DNA from: Candolleomyces eurysporus
Taxonomy: Eukaryota > Basidiomycota > Agaricomycetes > Agaricales > Psathyrellaceae
Length of the DNA stretch: 19,132 bases
Direction: 5' to 3'
NCBI GenBank assembly: GCA_027579435.1
Contig: JANBPK010000080.1
Location: forward strand, 1-19,132
A program made the translations under genes and the position numbers. This document shows, piece by piece, positions 1 to 10,165 of this stretch. Within the stretch, counting starts at the first letter, position 1. The number at the start of each line of letters is the position of its first letter. The notes under the pieces were generated by a model that had not been told where the DNA came from, ran no database searches, and saw only the letters and a list, made by a program, of their open reading frames with translations.

Positions 1-357
1 AAAAGGTACTTGTGCACGTAGCTTGTTATCTTACTAATTTAACTTTTTCTAACCTTTTCAGCTTAAGTAAATCTCTCCTTGACACGTTACTTCATGTTAA
101 CTTCAGCTATGATCAAGCTACATACCAGTTAGCATAAGTAAACTTGTGTTGTAGAGTCTCTTTCTGCCAAATGCGCGCGTTGAGTTCAAATATTGATCGT
201 CGGATCTGGAGAGGAATGCATACAGAGGACGACAGTTGGTACTGGCCCCCACTAAGTACAGTCGGGTGGAGTCGCTATAGATTGAACATCATCGGTGTGC
301 TATCGAGTAAGGATGTTCGGTAAGAGAATGAAGTTAACCAAATTCTGTCGGGCGACG
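1..357. repeat. Left copy of exact terminal direct repeat
   Basis: This block matches 18776-19132 base for base in direct orientation with a constant offset of 18775. No transposon-like inverted ends or target-site duplication are visible. The content is noncoding. The first 120 bases may carry the last traces of the NLR pseudogene that begins at the right edge of the window. An exact overlap of this kind is what a circular molecule, a circularised contig or one unit of a tandem array would give. Confidence 0.95.
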
Positions 358-1427
358 ACAGCAGACGACAAAGATCCCACAAAGACGAGATTTCAGTGCG
401 GATCGGACGGAGCGGTATGCTGGCACCAAAGGAACTTTATTCGATGCAATCGACTTGGGACGAAAAGTAATAAAGAGTAGCATCGTAGATGGCGACACGA
501 GTCCCCATTGATGGTAGAGGTCGGCGTGGTGAAGACATTCGCAAGCGTGGGCGGGAAGCCCGATTGGATGAAAACGGAAGAAATTGATGGGGCGCACGGA
601 CCATGAGCCAAGGATCTCTGCACCTTGTCCCGTTGCTTGCTTCCTGTCGCCCCCCGTTTCACCGTTTGACGGCATTGATAGCGCCTTCTTCTCATATCGC
701 ATGCTGCGTAAACTCTCATATACCTGCGGGCTATCCCGCTCAAAAGGTAGCCACGGAAGACAAAGTTGGGTGCATGCGTATCGACAGCATCACTTGCTGC
801 CAGAGCACCCTCAGACGAGAGGTCGATGTAGAGAGGAATTCAAACGAGGATGTAAGATTTTGCCGCAGGGTGAGTCCCTTTTCGTATTTCCCTCGTTTCT
901 GCATTTTGGAGCCGTCCTTCATGGCAAATGGCGGGCCTTGAGATAAAAAACCTCTCATGAACACTAGCACGATGCTCATCCTACTCTCCTTTCACAGGCT
1001 CTGGAGGATCAGGCAGAACTATGACCGTGGAAGGAAGGTTATCCACCAGGACAGGTCTCCACATTCAGAGCTGGTGAAATACGGGTCGTGGTACGAGATT
1101 GTGCTTGACAACAGAATACGCTTCCTTTCATCTTCGTCCCTCTTGACTACCTTCACCCCATCCGAACGGCGCTCAAACCCTCTCGTCTCTCCTATCCGTT
1201 GGCACCGCTCATAGGTCCTAGCAGAAGAAATTTTCGGGCGCCACTATTGCCATCCGCCGCCTACGAGCCTATTGGTCCCCAAAACTACGGATGATCGTTC
1301 GAGCAATCTTCAACTCATGGGCTTGGCGTCATAGTGACTTTCTGTCTCGGCACTTCTGATTCCTCGCACCTTTCTTTCCTCCCTCTCATTCAACTACCCT
1401 TTTCTTCTCTCCTCGTTCAGCCTACCC
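358..1427. other. Spacer with unassigned coding-like stretches
   Basis: No complete gene is visible. An open stretch from 603 contains a segment around 750-869 with the residues T-L-R-R-E-V-D-V, which resembles the alpha-C region of fungal kinases only loosely. A good donor (GTGAGT at 870) and acceptor (TTTCACAG ending at 997) bound a possible 128-base intron, and the next stretch is open to about 1212. The two open stretches do not join in frame across that intron, so this is either a decayed gene or chance. The block from 1330 to 1427 is strongly pyrimidine rich on the + strand, like a fungal promoter or leader. Confidence 0.25.
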
Positions 1428-3167
1428 ATGGCGTCTCCAATTTCAGGTTCTGCTCTCCTTCTGGCCCCTCCGGTTTGAGATGTCAACTAACTAGTGATAG
1501 TCCCTCACGGGCAGGTCCCTGTTACTGGTGGAATGATTTAGACGGACTGTGGACGGACTGAGGCCATTGGCAGTGGAATCTATGATAGGGCAGTCAGTGA
1601 GTATGTTCTTCATTCGTATTTTCCGCTTCACTGTGTATCATTATCCTTGTTCTTCGTTCTGTTTCACCAGTTGATCTGCACTGGTCCCAGTATAACCGTC
1701 TCCCGCCTCAATTTCCCTGTTCCTTGTCGTTTCTTCATTGCCCATTCGAATCTAAGATATTTGTCAATTGGGGAGAGTCGGGGATGAGACTTCACCGCTT
1801 TGCGTTCCCTACTTCTCATTTTCTATCTGACCTTGATGAGCGCTGTATGCTGACGAGTCCTTCACCTTTCCGCAGCATGAATCCCATCGAGCCGAGCGTC
1901 GATTGACGCTCAGCTACCTCAACCCCACCTTGTCTTCCCTCGCTGACTCATTCCCCTTCTTCCTCATTGAAGTCGATTTGCCTCGTCCCGAACCGTACCA
2001 GCTCCACCTCGAGCTGGTCGCTTTCCGACACACACATATTGCCTGTGCTTGATGTGGGCAATCGTCAATCCCCCTTCCTCCCCAATTCCTCTAATTGGCA
2101 TTCCGAAAACTTTTACTGTTTTCGTTTTCGTTTACCCGGTAGCTTTTTCCTGCTCATTCATCCGTTCGCATGGCATATCCTTGCATCCTCATTTTATCTG
2201 TTCGTTTAGATAATCGGCCTCTGCGTCGTTTATTTGTTTCGTCTACGCTCCTTGGCTTCTTTCCCCGTTCTCCCTTTGCTATCTTGTTTATATTGATGTC
2301 TTGATCCTTCTACACATCTGAAAAGTTGATTACTGACCGCCTCCGCGATGATCATAGGTGCCATTCAAGCAATACTCTGGAAATACTGGGAATTGGATAT
2401 CAATAAGGCGGCTGATAGCGACCCGGTTTTGCCTTTGCGGACGAATCAGGCAACGTCCTTTGAATGTGTAGCCACAGTGAGTGTTGTTGCATTCTTATTT
2501 CTCTGCTCGTCTGCATTCCGTCTTCTCGTTTTTCGCCTTGTTGTCTTGCCGCCCTTCGCGATCGAACTAGCTCCTACCTACTCCCATTATTGGCGGAGGC
2601 AGTGTTCGCTCGCTCCGCTTTGTGATATTTCACGCTTTGGTTCGGTTTGCCCTTCTGCCTGTTTTTCCTCGTCATCGTCGTGCAGATGAGGAAGAAGGAA
2701 CGGCCCCTAAGAACAGAGTCTTAGTTATGTGGGGACGACGCTCTCAATTCTTCACGATGGGGGGCAGCCGTTCCCTTCTTTTCTTTATGTTTACCAAGCA
2801 CCCACTCTTCTTTGCTCCGTCTCCTGCGTTCATCTTCATGAGCACATAGCATTAGACGCTGGGTTTCCCCTGAATATGAAGTCAATTCCATCCTCAAGAT
2901 CTCCGAGTCTATCGTGCGCTTCGCAAGTCAGTTCGTATTTTGGTGAGATCGGTATGTGAATATCGCAAGAAGCCTTTGAGTCCGCTTACCTGGCAAGAAG
3001 CAATATTAATGGAACTGCCAGCCCCGCTCCCTGTCCGATCAGCGGAAAAAACTCATTATTACTGTTGGCACATAGATGTCTTGTCCTGCCGTGTGGACGT
3101 TCACTCGTTGGAACAAGTGCTGGCTGGGGTGAAGACACAGGTGGATGGGCGGCAGGCTGGACGATGA
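1428..3167 (+). pseudogene. Degenerate protein kinase-like gene
   Basis: Several kinase landmarks occur in the correct order on one strand, separated by pyrimidine-rich intron-like DNA. An ATG at 1428 opens the region. P-V-T-G-G (1518-1532) followed by P-L-A-V-x-S-M (1561-1587, another frame) resembles the glycine loop and the beta-3 strand, with Glu where the ATP-binding Lys should be. H-x-N-x-L-x-x-L-G-I (2362-2400) is the usual HPN...LG block after alpha-C. D-E-S-G-N-V-L (2440-2460) resembles the strand before the DFG loop and is followed at once by a stop. R-W-V-S-P-E (2857-2874) matches an APE segment. The open stretch 2940-3167 ends with C-W-H then L-E-Q-V-L, as at the end of a C-lobe. 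I found neither HRD nor DFG. Frame shifts and internal stops make an active kinase very unlikely. The assignment is inference from motif order. Confidence 0.5.
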
Positions 3168-3417
3168 GAAGATGGAGAGGGTCGTCTAGATCAGAATTGC
3201 GGCTAATACGTCCGCGCAACCCTGTATCACTATGCTGTGTAGTCCATTGAATGCCGATGTCAGCAATTGCGAGCAAGCTGCCACTCCCGTGCTGTCACTG
3301 TAGCAAGCCGTCTCGGACCTACAGGTAAGGCAACCATTCAGTAGGCGGCGGCCGAGCGCACCCTCAGGCGAACAAGGACTACCGTGGGAGACCAAGCAGC
3401 TGGTGACAGCTGTGAAC

Positions 3418-3469
3418 GGGCGCTTAAATCGTCGAGCACCCTTTCCAGCGCACCACCACCTTGACCGCC
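3418..3469 (+). promoter_or_regulatory. Conserved leader/core promoter of gene 1
   Basis: The 50 bases before the start codon contain GGGCGCTTAAAT, then CCCTTTCCAGCGCACCACCACCT split only by a short gap, directly before the ATG region. The same arrangement precedes genes 2 and 3. The upstream element may be part of the core promoter and the C/A-rich part is probably 5' UTR. This is a paralogue-conserved block, not a defined transcription factor site. Confidence 0.55.
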
Positions 3470-6029
3470 ATGCTAGGTTCCAAAAGACAGTTGAGTTCTG
3501 GAAGCGCGGATGCAGACGGTGAGCTCTAAGGGCATCTGACAGAAGAGGAAATAATTTGCTGACACCCGGCGTCTTTGAAAGGCCTACCCCTCCAACGTCG
3601 ACGTCTATCAGTGACGCAGGCTGGCATTGAACGAGAGAACGACGAAGTCAACAGTAACAATGATTGTAGGTAGTAGCTTTGATCTCAAGATTTACAAGAT
3701 GTGCTGAGGTGTCGTCCGGCTAATAGTAGATCAACTGATCCAAGGCAATATGCCCATGAGTCGATCCATCGTGAACTATCAACCATATACCAATGGTCCC
3801 ATTTACAACGGTGCCATATACGGCAACGTTCAGAACAACATACAGGTGTCTACGTTTGATGGTAGGTGTCACCGCATACGTTGTACATGACTTGCTCATT
3901 AACACTGTTGTTCGCTGACAGGTCTCCAATATCTGTCTCAACATGCCGCTATGGGAGCCGTTCACGAATCCAACGAACGGTATCCTCCTCCATTATGTCA
4001 CCCTGGCACCCGTGAGGTCGTTGTTGGGAGGGTGAAAGGCTGGCATCTGGAGATGAATGGAACGAAGAAAGAGATTATGTGGGTGCATGCGCCAGCAGGG
4101 TTTGGCAAGACCGCAGTCGCCGGGACTGTCACAGAAAAGCTGAAAGCCATGAAGAGAGAGCTCGGCTTCACCCCTGTTGGAGCAACATTTTACTTCTGGA
4201 GGACCTCACCGGAACGCAACTCCCCCGCTCGTCTCATCATCACCCTTGCTTACCAACTCGCTCAATCGACCCCCGAACTTCGACCCCACGTTGACGCAAT
4301 ATTAAAATCTGAGCCTGATGTTGTGAAGATGGCGCTAGAGATTCAGCTTGCGAAGCTCATTGTTGAGCCGTTCAAGTCTCTGCCTAATCTTGACACTATG
4401 CCTCACCGACTTGTCATTATTGACGGGATCGACGAGTGTATTAACTCCGACCGCGAGTCTCGATTAGAGAAGAAGTACGCTGAGGACCAAGAAACTGTGC
4501 AAATTCGAGTACTCAACCTCATCCTTCGCCTCCAATCCCACCACCTTCCCCTTTCCTTCCTCATTCTCAGCAGGCCCGAGGCGTGGATCAAGCGCCATTT
4601 CGAGTCAAGACCGTTCCGTGACTTGGTGGAGTCTCTCGATCTCTACGAAATTGGAGACCACATGAACGATGTCAAACAGTTTGTGAGAGCAGAACTCTCT
4701 CGCATCGCAGCATCTTTTGGGCTTGAAGAGGCCGATGAAGAGTGGCCAGGAGAAGAAGAGTTGGTCTACAAAAGTGAAGGCCACATCATCTACGCTTCCA
4801 CAGTTATTCGTCATATCGATGATCCTTACGGGGACCCACGGGAGCTCCTCGAGGGTATCATTCACAATTCCGAGCAGGACATATCGCATTCCACGCCATT
4901 CTCGTCCCTTTACGAGCTTTATAGGCAAATCATGCGATCGTGTCCGGAGAGAAATCGGGCCCTTATGATGGAAGTGCTTGAGGACAGCATGGTATTCTAT
5001 CAGTATTACTCGGTGGATGATGCACTTAGTTGGGTCTCTGAGGGCGATGTCAGGTGTGCGAAGGCCCTCGGTGTCTTGGACCGTCTGTCCGGCCGATTGG
5101 CTGGGAGTGGGCTCAGGGCCCTCCGACCATTGCATGCAGTTCTTCGGACTGGGAGCGGTGATGTTGATGTCGAAGATCTCTTTGTTCACTCCTCTTTCGG
5201 AGAGTTCCTGGCTGACCCTCATCTCTCCTTGGAGTTTACCACAAACCTCCTCAAAGGAGAAGAGCGAATGCTGTCGAACGTACTCGACTGTATAGCCTCG
5301 ATCACCCTGGATCCAGTGGGCAGGAAGCTAGACGACCACACTCAATTTGCTTTGAAAAACTGGTGGAAGATTTGGGCCAACAGCCTCCAGATGTCTCCGA
5401 GATCAACAGCCGCCCATCTCCAATTGATTGAGAAGATAATTGCAATCGACCTTACGGCCTGCGTCGTCCATACTTACCTCAGCCTCAATTACTCATCGGG
5501 AGAGGAATCGCCTTTGTTTCCTCTATTCACTTATCCGGAACTGTCCGACTTCTTCGTCGAATCCATGCAATCGGATGGTCCTGCGGTCTCTCTTTCCATT
5601 GTCCAAAAGGTCACCTCCCATGCAAAATCCGCTCTCGACAGTACATTCACCCTTTTGCTCCAATCAACTACCCTCCCTGCCTTCTCACCGGATGCGATAG
5701 AACGCATGTCGTGGGATTGTGCGAATTATCTCAGAAAAGTGACCACTGAGGCCAATTGGAGGGAGAACAAACTCATTGAAGCACTGCGAGCTCCCGGACC
5801 AAAAGGAATTGACCTATTCAAGGCAGTAATTCAAGGAGAAATTTCGCAAGACCTGCGGCGACATATCTACGAGTTTATGGAGCACGAGGGGAATCCCATT
5901 CTGGAGGCCGAAGACCACCCATTCCAAGAATTTCTCGAGCCTGATAGCATCAGAAGTGGGAGCAACCCCGGATTTGACTGGGAAGGTCTGGCCGCCCTTA
6001 TTAGAGGTGGTGGGGATAGGGAGCAGTAG
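3470..6029 (+). CDS. NLR-like NACHT-domain protein, paralogue 1 (intact)
   Basis: Predicted exons are 3470-3518, 3582-3665, 3730-3861 and 3922-6029, with phase-1 GT...AG introns of 63, 64 and 60 bases, giving 790 residues. Residues 1-44 are polar with basic/Ser motifs (K-R-Q-L-S-S and R-R-R-L-S-V-T). Residues about 60-89 carry the Asn/Gly motif P-I-Y-N-G-A-I-Y-G-N-V-Q-N-N. The family block (H-E-S...P-P-P-L-C-H-P-G-T-R) follows at about 103-119. The NACHT domain has Walker A A-G-F-G-K-T (GKT at 150-152), Walker B D-G-I-D-E-C (256-261) and a sensor-like L-S-R-P-E (304-308). The remaining roughly 450 residues show no WD40, ankyrin, TPR or LRR periodicity. By family knowledge this is a signalling ATPase of the STAND class that switches state on nucleotide exchange, probably cytosolic. 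A role in non-self or stress sensing is inference. The exon chain was chosen because all three paralogues share it. In the long exon the first ATG is at 3951. Confidence 0.9.
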
Positions 6030-6130
6030 GACTGTTTGGGNCGAAGTATTTATCATACTCTATTAGAATGTATTTATATTTAGCATACACTCGCTGCAAA
6101 CCATACTATGTTTATAACTTCACAAATCGT
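6030..6130 (+). other. 3' flank of gene 1 shared with paralogues
   Basis: After the stop, a segment with C-T-C-T-A then GAATGTATTTA and a second ATTTAGC (about 6058-6085) matches the 3' flanks of genes 2 and 3. It is AT rich and probably belongs to the 3' UTR and polyadenylation region. One undetermined base (N) lies at 6041, after a G run. Confidence 0.5.
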
Positions 6131-6636
6131 ACAGTGTAAGCTTACTACCAGGGTTGGCACTGACAACCTCCCTTTCCACGCAGATTACACTTTGGTGGTC
6201 ACTGGGCGCCGCATCAATGCGATTCAAGAGCAAGATGATTGATGTGCGAAGGAAACGCCTTGAATTGTCGCCCACTGGAAGCGAACGAGTGAACGAGCCA
6301 TCGGCTTTTCATAGAAGAAACAAGAGGGACATTAATTAGCAGGCAAATACGAGTGGAAAAAGGAAAAAAGAAAGAAAACGGAAGAGAGAGAGAAGACAGT
6401 TGACAACCAAAGGAATTCAAAGAAGAATGAAACCGTAAACTTGAGAAGGTCGAGGCCAAGGTCGAGTTGTGCGGGATGGGGTCGGTGAATTGAGCGTGCA
6501 AATCAGTTGATTGAGTCGGGGTGAGTTGAGATTGGAGTCGACTGAGGCAGAGAGCTATGCCGAGTGGGATTTGATTTCTTGGCGGGTATCACCAGGTTCA
6601 GCTGGAGTAGAAACGAATTGAAATTGAATCGAGAGG
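6131..6636. other. Spacer, purine rich on + strand
   Basis: No gene is supported. The block 6345-6400 is a long A/G run, so the minus strand is pyrimidine rich. From about 6450 to 6640 there are many GAGTTG/GTCGA-like words. Minus-strand open stretches exist but have low-complexity Ser/Phe/Leu translations typical of pyrimidine-rich noncoding DNA. Confidence 0.4.
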
Positions 6637-6765
6637 TTTGGGAGAATTTATGAAGACGGATACATTAACGATCTGTTCATCCACTTTTCAAAAGGTTCCC
6701 GGAGAACCCGGATCTCTCTCTCGAATTCGCTGTGGACGTCGATAAACGAAAAGAGCGGCTGCTCT
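6637..6765 (+). pseudogene. Isolated internal fragment of an NLR paralogue
   Basis: The DNA aligns to the part of genes 2 and 3 that encodes D-E-L-F-I-H-S-S-F followed by H-L-S-x-E-F-A-V-D (for example 9440-9565 and 16330-16450). GATCTGTTCATCCAC, then CTCTCTCTCGAATTCGC and GTGGACGTCGATAAACGAAA are nearly the same as the functional copies. Small indels shift the frame within the fragment. Homology stops on both sides, so this is a short relic rather than the end of a gene. It is colinear with the other copies on the + strand. Confidence 0.8.
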
Positions 6766-7732
6766 TTGTCGAGTTGGGGAAAGGAGAGTTGACGGTGAGC
6801 GAGCATTCGGCCAGATGGGGTGACAATTGGAGCGGATTGAGGTGAACGTGGATAGAACAGCACGAGATCCGTTAGCTTCGCGATCACAAATTGAAGGGTG
6901 GAAAGGTAAAGGAGCCCTTCAAGGAGCGGAAACAGCAACAAAGCAAATCGAACAACAACTCATGACAGCCACCCCATGGTAAATCTCGTGCCCGCTCTCA
7001 GTACGTCTGTCTCGTTTGGCAGATGATCCCGCGAGGGCATCCGTAATACTCCTCGAAGAAAACTATGGAAGGAAGTCATTAGTCGTGCTCAAAGGTGCGG
7101 GAAAGCTAAGATTAGAGGGTAGGTAAAGAGACACAGGTTCGAGGCGGCTCACAAAGGTTGGATGGATAGGCAGGGAAAGAGCGAGGATCCTCCGACGATT
7201 GTAACAGTACGGAGCGAAGGACGAGAAGAGCGGAGAACAAGAGAGGAGCAGGGACAGAGACCAACAGGGGCCGCTGGCTGATTCCATGTCCGCTCGATGG
7301 TTGTTTCTGCTGGGACCTATGGAAAGTAGGCGTGAGAGACCGAGATACGATGATGAAAGGAGTGTGGCATAGGGTGGGAGAAGATGAATGACGGAAAACG
7401 CTCCATATGTCTTTCTCATACACAGAAATTCCAACGCTACCGGTCTCATATGCTTCCCAATCGTATTCTCGCCTGACTCTCCGCTGTGACCAGAAATGAG
7501 TGCATGCCGAACCTTGACTATGCTGCTTCACATTCCACCGGTCTCGCCTGGAGCTGGTTTACGAGAGTGTTCGCTGTCAGTACACATCCATCTTGCTTTC
7601 CTTGTCCATTCTGCTGCCTCGCGTCAGTGCTGGTGGAGTAGGGACGTAACCAAAGAGGCGCCATCCGGTCCCCGCCATCAATAATTGAATTTGTTCCTGT
7701 TTGGGCACGCACAAAATCCGCCATCCTATACA
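6766..7732. other. Spacer with minus-strand coding-like remnants
   Basis: No complete gene is visible. On the minus strand an open stretch from 7531 downward has a charged segment (R-R-E-Y-D-W-E-A-Y-E-T-G, around 7430-7480) followed by a pyrimidine-rich stretch that ends in a good acceptor (TTTCCATAG, near 7319). That is what a decayed minus-strand exon and intron would look like. No family was recognised. The block 7180-7280 is purine rich on the + strand. Confidence 0.3.
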
Positions 7733-7791
7733 CTATAAACAAGCGCTAAACCCATTTCAACTCTTTCCAGCACACCACGACCTCGATTACC
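7733..7791 (+). promoter_or_regulatory. Conserved leader/core promoter of gene 2, with TATA box
   Basis: TATAAA at 7734-7739 lies 53 bases before the start codon. It is followed by GCGCTAAA and then CTCTTTCCAGCACACCACGA, which align with the leaders of genes 1 and 3. The same spacing before all three starts supports the first-exon ATG calls. Confidence 0.6.
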
Positions 7792-10165
7792 ATGCTAAGG
7801 GCTAAGAGGCGGTTGAGCCACGGCAGCGTGAATGCAGTCGGTGAGTTCCAAGCATATCCGCCAGCGGAGAAGTAACTAACATACTCTGGCCATCATAGGC
7901 CCACCCCTTCAACGTCGACGCTCATCGATCACGCAGGCGAGCATTGAGCCACCAGGAGAACATGACGATCGAAACGATGATACACGTGGTACGTGGCGCT
8001 CGCGCCAGTCTTCTCGATGTGCTGAATCGACCGATTACTAGCTCGACGAATGCAAGGTTACAGGCAAGCTCATCAGCCTGCTGTGTACAACCAACAATTT
8101 AGTCATGCTCCTATTATCAATGGCGATATATACGGCGGGGTTTACAACAACATTCGAGATTCCACGCTCGACAGTAAGCCGAGTACAGGGTGCTTTACGT
8201 GGCTTCCACTAACAAAGCTGTTTGCTCGTAGGTCTCCAGTTTCTGTATCAACATGCCGCCATGGGAGCCGTGCACGAATCCGACGAACGGTACCCCCCTC
8301 CGTTATGCTACCCTGGTACTCGCGACGTCGTCGTTCGTCGGGTTATAGGCTGGTACTTAGACAAGGATGGACAGAAGAAGATTATGTGGGTGCATGCGCC
8401 TTTGGGGTATGGGAAGACCGCAATCGCCGGGACCGTCAAGGAGAAGCTGGATGCGATGCAACTCGGTTTCGAAAGCCCCGTCGGAGCAACATTTTTCTTT
8501 TGGAGGACCTCGCCGCAGCGCAACTCTCCCGCCCGTTTCATTATAACCCTCGCCTACCAGCTCGCTCAATCCATCCCGGAACTTTGTTACCATATTGACA
8601 GCGTGATCAAGTCAAGGCCGGGCGTCGTGAAGATGGCGCTCGAAGATCAACTCATGGAGCTCATTGTCGAGCCATTCAAATCCCTCCCAAACCTCGACAC
8701 TATGCCCAGTCGGCTCGTAATTGTTGACGGGATCGACGAGTGTATCAACTCGGACCGCGAGTCTCTGGTAGAAAAGAAATACGCCGAAGATCAAGAAGTC
8801 ACCCAGATTCGAGTTCTCAATCTCATCCGTTGCCTCCAATCGCATCATCTCCCCCTTTCATTTCTCATCCTCAGCAGGCCCGAGGCATGGATCAAGCGCC
8901 ACTTAGAGTCGAGACCATTCAGTGACGACGTTGAGCCTCTCGATCTTTACAAAGTCGGGGATCACATGAACGATGTCAAACAGTTTGTGAGGGCAGAGCT
9001 TTCCCGCATTGCAGAACGCTTTGGCCTCGAGGGAGTTGATGAAGAGTGGCCAGAAGAAGAGGCGTTGGTTCATCATAGTGAAGGACACATGGTTTATGCT
9101 GCCACCGTTATTCGTCACATCGACGATGAATACGGCGACCCACGACACCTACTCAAAGACATGGTCAGCAGTTCCCCCGCCAATAGACCAGATATCTCGC
9201 ATTCCACACCACTCTCCTCCCTTTACGAGCTGTACAGGCAGATCATGCGATCGTGTCCTGAAAGGAATCGGTGCCTTATGATAGAGGTTCTCGGTGACGT
9301 GATGGGCTCGAACAATCTAAGATTCGAGGACTCTACACATAATGCGGCCCTTGGCGATTTAGACCTCCTATCAACGCGACGTCCTGGCTGTGGAGTCAGG
9401 GCCCTCCGACCCTTACACGCGGTTCTTCGGGTTGGGAGGGGCAATGAAGACAGCAGTATCTGGGAGCTGTTCATCCACTCGTCTTTCAAAGAGTTCCTGG
9501 AGAGTCCGCATCTCTCTCTTGAATTCGCCGTAGATGCCAACAAAGGAAAAGCGCGACTGCTTTCAGCTATGCTCGATCGTATGACCTCCATCACCACAGA
9601 TACGATTGGCAGCAAACTTGAAGATGGCGTTATATTTGCCTTGCACGGCTGGTGCAACTATTGGCAAGAGGGCAAGGGGACTTTCTTGAGGTCCAAAACA
9701 ACCTATCTCGAGTTCATGAAGAAAGTCATCGCACTCGACCTCATGGCCTGCATTATCCAAACATACTGCAGCCTCCGCCCAGAGCTATACATTGACATTC
9801 ACCACCCACCTTTGGATCGTCTGTTCGACAACCAAAAACCATCTGAGTTCTTCGTTGAATCCATGGAACTGGACGGATGTGCAGACGCTCTATCCATCGC
9901 CCACAAAGTCACTTCCCATGCGCAATCATCTCTCGACAGTGCATTCGCATTTATGCTCCAAGCAACCATGCCCCCCGCCTTATCAATGCTCAAACGATCT
10001 TGTGCTCCCTCCAATCGGGCTGAGACATCACCTCAAAAAAATACATGGCACAGTCATTTGCCACCGCATCGTCTGCATTGGGAACTCCTGGACCCAACGG
10101 AATTGGCCTATGTAAGAAGATTATTGATGAGCTCTACGGATGGGAAGCCGAGCACAACCTGCTGA
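7792..10165 (+). CDS. NLR-like NACHT-domain protein, paralogue 2 (C-terminus frameshifted)
   Basis: Predicted exons are 7792-7840, 7899-7988, 8042-8173 and 8232-10165, with phase-1 introns of 58, 53 and 58 bases, giving 734 residues. The N-terminal arm has K-R-R-L-S-H-G-S and Q-R-R-R-S-S-I-T-Q, then A-P-I-I-N-G-D-I-Y-G-G-V-Y-N-N. The NACHT domain has L-G-Y-G-K-T (GKT 151-153), D-G-I-D-E-C (256-261) and L-I-L-S-R-P-E. Homology to gene 3 runs to the segment F-A-F-M-L-Q-A near 9960 and then stops abruptly. The last 58 or so residues (from about 9985) are unlike the paralogues, while the expected C-terminal sequence continues in another frame at 10045-10290. I could find no intron that repairs the frame, so the gene is either truncated or affected by indels or sequencing errors around the A7 run at 10035-10041. 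The conserved NACHT core suggests that ATP binding could persist. Confidence 0.85.

Noticed and set aside
3730..3861. Assigning the Asn/Gly motif to the HET-s or sigma family outright
   Set aside because: The composition and position fit an amyloid-type motif but the pattern does not match one I can name, so it stays a hypothesis.
4605..5222. 205-aa minus-strand protein inside gene 1
   Set aside because: It is the antisense shadow of the conserved NACHT exon; similar antisense frames occur in all three paralogues.
8050..8598. Separate 182-aa protein
   Set aside because: Its first 41 codons are the true third exon of gene 2. The rest reads through the intron into an out-of-frame shadow of the NACHT exon.
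9879..10053. An intron in gene 2 that would restore the C-terminal frame
   Set aside because: The only good acceptor (GCACAG, ending 10053) gives the wrong phase with the donors at 9879, 9939 and 10002. The one donor in phase (9908) would remove conserved protein sequence.
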